This document shows positions 61,369 to 64,000 of a DNA stretch of 64,000 nt, piece by piece. The notes beneath the pieces are model-generated. The model had not been told where the DNA came from. It worked only from the letters and a program-made list of their open reading frames with translations, and ran no database searches. The translations under genes and the position numbers were made by a program. Every line of letters starts with the position of its first letter. The first letter of the stretch is position 1. Origin of the DNA: Phyllobacterium endophyticum (GTDB lineage Bacteria; Pseudomonadota; Alphaproteobacteria; Rhizobiales; Rhizobiaceae); contig NZ_PGGN01000002.1 of assembly GCF_003010935.1 (NCBI RefSeq), positions 806,001 through 870,000 on the forward strand, written 5' to 3'.

Positions 61369-63513
61369 CTAATCGCCAGTGAACTTATACCACTTGAACG
61401 CGAGGGATAGTCTTCGTGTGTCTCCGCTCATGCCAAGATCCTCAGGTGATTTCAAAGAGTCAAACTTCAATTCCACGTTGACGTTTTTCACGCAGTTTCC
61501 TCCCAAGTCAAACGTATAACTGAGAACACCATCTGCAGAGCTGATCGTCGAAGGTCTGCCATAGTCTTTGCCATTCAACGCCAATATCGGTTCGCCAACG
61601 CTGTATCCTCCGAAAGCCAGGGGCATCGCTTTGGCCTGGAAAGTCAGACTGTTGCAGACGGGGTTCACAAGATCGCCGACAATCGCGCTGGTGTCACCTT
61701 CCGCCCACCGTATCGCTGGCTCGGGGATTGACCAGCCGGACGCCAGGAATCCCACGCCGGCATCATCGCCGAGCACACTCAGCTCCATACCGAGTGGGAT
61801 CACCGGGTCGGTGACCGCCTCGCCAATATGTTGAATGGTCGCGCTGTTCGTCTCTCTTGCGCAGACAAACGCGTACGGAAGCTCCCGGCAATCGAAACCT
61901 TTGGCAGCATCTGTTTTCAACAACTGGCGACTGGATCTCTTGTTGAATATGACCACCAATGGATCTGCCGTAGTCGCCAACTCGCTCAATGAGCGGACGG
62001 GAAATCTTGTGCTGCAATCGGGAGACTTGCGGTTGATGTATACCGCATTCACTGGAAGGTGGTTACGAACCGCCAGGAATTGCAACTGCGTTACCAGTGA
62101 ATGTTTCGCAGGATCGATACAGTAGTAGTCGGGGTGAATCGTAACCTCTGTATGGCTGCTGACGGCACTGCTCCAGAGATTTATGTCGAGAGCGTCGACT
62201 TCGGATGAATTGGCAATCTGTGTTCGCCGGATGTTTGGCCACTGATCATAGGCCTGCAGGCAGAGTGCGATCGCCAAGACCGCCGCTAGATGCGACCTCT
62301 TCATCTGGCGGGCGATAACGACAATGGACACGATTGCCACTAGATACGAGACGGGCCAGAAAAACCGTCCGCTCGACCTGAAAATAGATGTCAGTGAACT
62401 CAGCACGGGCAAATCCTGGTATGGAAGCCGGACTATCAGCTGCGTTCCTACAAAGATTCTGTTGGACAGCGCGAAGAGCGTAAGTGCCACCACACCAAGT
62501 ACAAGGAACATATGGTTGTAATGTCGCGAGTGTCGCTTCTTCACGAGAATCAGGGTCGCGGCAGCGAGAAGAACAAGTATGCCAGCCCCAAGATAGTTGA
62601 AGCCTTCATATTGTCCGCCCGTGACGTCCAGGATGTAATTGCCATTCCCTTGTAGATTGCTCAGCTGCGGAACAAAGGGAGACAACAGATTCATCGAGTA
62701 AAGGCCGAAACCGCCTACTGAAGGTACGCCGCTGTCCTGGCCGACAATGCCAAAGATGATGGCCAGAGCGGCGGTGACGCTCGATGTGATCGCGATCGAA
62801 GCTCCAGCGAACCGCCATGAAAACCGTCCACGATAGGCAGCATCCAATACTCCCGCGAAAAATATCGTGGCCGACATGGCGAGCAGATATGGATTGACCA
62901 GGATATAGCAACCAATAGCGATGGCTTCCCATACCACTTCTTTGGCCGATGCTACGGTGGTCGTCCTGATATAGAAGAGGATCGACGCCAGAACGAGAAA
63001 ATGCGCGACAAGCCCGATATGGGCGAACCTGAACATAAACGAGGGCATCAGCAGAATGATCGCGGCACCAATCAACGCCGAGATCCGCGAAAGCCCCAAC
63101 TGCCGGAATATCAGCGCGGCAATCAGAGATTGCATGACATAGGAAAATAGAATCCATTTTCCCATGTACAAAGGCACCTGCCCGGTCAAGTTGTAGACGC
63201 CTTTCCCCACCAGTGCGAGGACCGGCACCAGGTCTGTATAGATGACGTTCACACCCTGCGGGGGATCCAGTCTCACCGTATGAAATATCGGCCACCGCCA
63301 ATCATCTACAGCAAACGCGAAATATCCGATCAGTCCCGCCGCCATGTCGCCAGCCGATCGCTGCCACCAGATCCACATGTCCAGTAATTGTTCGACGGGA
63401 AACAGACAGAAGGCGAAAGCGGCCCCCAAGATCGCGGCGCTGGCGATGAATGAAAGGTCGGCGCTCCGCGGAGTCGTTCCAAATGTCCCTGTGGAATTCG
63501 CGGTTCCTGCCAT
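61369..63513 (-). CDS. DUF6311-like multispanning membrane protein (putative polysaccharide enzyme)
   Basis: 714 residues. Roughly residues 20-430 hold 10-12 hydrophobic helices, with the loop DPPQGVNVIYTDLVPVLALV and the GFNYLGAGILVLLAAA region that resemble the DUF6311/GT-C-like membrane family found in polysaccharide loci. Residues ~560-714 form a soluble beta-rich C-terminal domain (VGFLASGWSIPEPAIRWAEG and LKFDSLKSPEDLGMSGDTRR). Probably a membrane transferase modifying the lipid-linked glycan; the family function is not established. A paralogue of its C-terminal domain follows upstream at 63590. Confidence 0.75.
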   Translation of the reverse strand: MAGTANSTGTFGTTPRSADLSFIASAAILGAAFAFCLFPVEQLLDMWIWWQRSAGDMAAGLIGYFAFAVDDWRWPIFHTVRLDPPQGVNVIYTDLVPVLALVGKGVYNLTGQVPLYMGKWILFSYVMQSLIAALIFRQLGLSRISALIGAAIILLMPSFMFRFAHIGLVAHFLVLASILFYIRTTTVASAKEVVWEAIAIGCYILVNPYLLAMSATIFFAGVLDAAYRGRFSWRFAGASIAITSSVTAALAIIFGIVGQDSGVPSVGGFGLYSMNLLSPFVPQLSNLQGNGNYILDVTGGQYEGFNYLGAGILVLLAAATLILVKKRHSRHYNHMFLVLGVVALTLFALSNRIFVGTQLIVRLPYQDLPVLSSLTSIFRSSGRFFWPVSYLVAIVSIVVIARQMKRSHLAAVLAIALCLQAYDQWPNIRRTQIANSSEVDALDINLWSSAVSSHTEVTIHPDYYCIDPAKHSLVTQLQFLAVRNHLPVNAVYINRKSPDCSTRFPVRSLSELATTADPLVVIFNKRSSRQLLKTDAAKGFDCRELPYAFVCARETNSATIQHIGEAVTDPVIPLGMELSVLGDDAGVGFLASGWSIPEPAIRWAEGDTSAIVGDLVNPVCNSLTFQAKAMPLAFGGYSVGEPILALNGKDYGRPSTISSADGVLSYTFDLGGNCVKNVNVELKFDSLKSPEDLGMSGDTRRLSLAFKWYKFTGD

Positions 63514-63589
63514 AGTGCCTCATGTCCCCGGACGCGAATCCGCTCTGTCCAAGTGTTATCGATCTGTTGTGGTAAGTTCCCGGGCTCCT

Positions 63590-64000
63590 CTAGTAAACAT
63601 GCTGGAAGGAGAAAGATTGCAAACCCCAGCTTATTCGCCTTGGATCGTCATTGAATCCGAGATCATGGGGTGATTTCAGGTCGAAGAACCTGAGTGAAAG
63701 CTTGAGCGAGTTGGTACACCTGACGATTGGAATCGGGATGGTGACGACCTGTTCACCCGGTTGCTCAATCGAGAACGATACAGATGGACCGGAATCCGAT
63801 GTGACTTGGACCTCCTTCACGAGATAAGCCGCCAATTCAAATGGCTTTATCTTGGCCCTGAATGCAAGGTTTCCGCATACTTCCTTTTCAAATGCTACGA
63901 GAAACACACTTTCCGGGCCAAGGCCCCAAACACCCCATTGAGAGGGGGCACTCCAGCCGGCCGCCAGAAACGGCAACCCTTCTCCTCCCTCGGCGACACT
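63590..64000 (-). CDS. C-terminal part of a second DUF6311-like protein, truncated by window edge
   Basis: The frame is open to base 64000, giving 136 residues. The sequence from GLPFLAAGWSAPSQWGVWGL on aligns by eye with the C-terminal domain of the neighbouring gene (shared FLA.GWS, KSPxDLG and DxRR blocks), with the stop at 63590. The rest of the protein, presumably the membrane part, lies beyond the window. It lies 76 bp upstream of the first paralogue on the same strand, so they are a tandem pair. Confidence 0.75.
   Translation of the reverse strand, partial: SVAEGGEGLPFLAAGWSAPSQWGVWGLGPESVFLVAFEKEVCGNLAFRAKIKPFELAAYLVKEVQVTSDSGPSVSFSIEQPGEQVVTIPIPIVRCTNSLKLSLRFFDLKSPHDLGFNDDPRRISWGLQSFSFQHVY

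Overview
This 64 kb window is chromosomal DNA from an alphaproteobacterium of the order Rhizobiales (Hyphomicrobiales), most like the Phyllobacterium/Brucella/Ochrobactrum side of the order. The evidence is the gene order and recognisable family members: an NdvA-type cyclic beta-1,2-glucan exporter, an ATP12-type F1 assembly chaperone, the rpsL-rpsG-fusA-tuf-S10-spc-alpha super-cluster, and a second tuf copy in a tRNA-Tyr/tRNA-Gly/tuf/tRNA-Trp/secE/nusG arrangement. The genus cannot be fixed from the sequence alone.

Layout. (1) 1-13.8 kb, mixed housekeeping and envelope genes: a 5'-truncated glnA, a secreted serralysin-like metalloprotease with three PPC repeats and a small possibly exported protein just upstream of it, ATP12 chaperone, an RluA/RluC pseudouridine synthase, fluC, ndvA, rarA, an HtrA/DegP protease, an AraC-family regulator, a LysE-type exporter and an orphan Phd-type antitoxin. 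(2) 13.8-33.3 kb, all leftward: one continuous ribosomal block read rpsL, rpsG, fusA, tuf, rpsJ ... rplR, rpsE, rpmD, rplO, secY, adk, rpsM, rpsK, rpoA, rplQ, with a promoter candidate and leader before rpsL and a terminator after rplQ. (3) 33.4-48.7 kb: a small unknown gene, then leftward rpoC, rpoB, rplL, rplJ, rplA, rplK, nusG, secE, tRNA-Trp, tuf copy 2, tRNA-Gly and tRNA-Tyr. (4) 48.8-52.0 kb, rightward: rlmB, cytochrome b561 plus YceI, a DUF2277 protein and a YdeI/OmdA-like protein. (5) 52.1-64 kb: a surface-polysaccharide locus with a complete GDP-D-rhamnose supply module (ManC, Gmd, Rmd), a single-domain glycosyltransferase, a large two-domain glycosyltransferase coupled to a small unknown protein, and two tandem paralogous DUF6311-like membrane proteins, the second running off the window.

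How the parts work together. Regions 2 and 3 make the translation and transcription core. Most genes there are tightly packed or overlapping, but nearly every gap above about 100 bp carries perfect or near-perfect hairpins in the transcribed sense. The most elaborate are between rplO and secY, between rplR and rpsE, and between rplA and rplJ; these are the best candidates for undescribed cis-regulatory RNA. Region 5 converts mannose-1-phosphate to GDP-mannose, GDP-4-keto-6-deoxymannose and then GDP-D-rhamnose, which the neighbouring glycosyltransferases probably polymerise into an O-antigen or exopolysaccharide. Its export machinery and phosphomannomutase are not in the window. No CRISPR array, intact insertion sequence, prophage or rRNA gene was seen.
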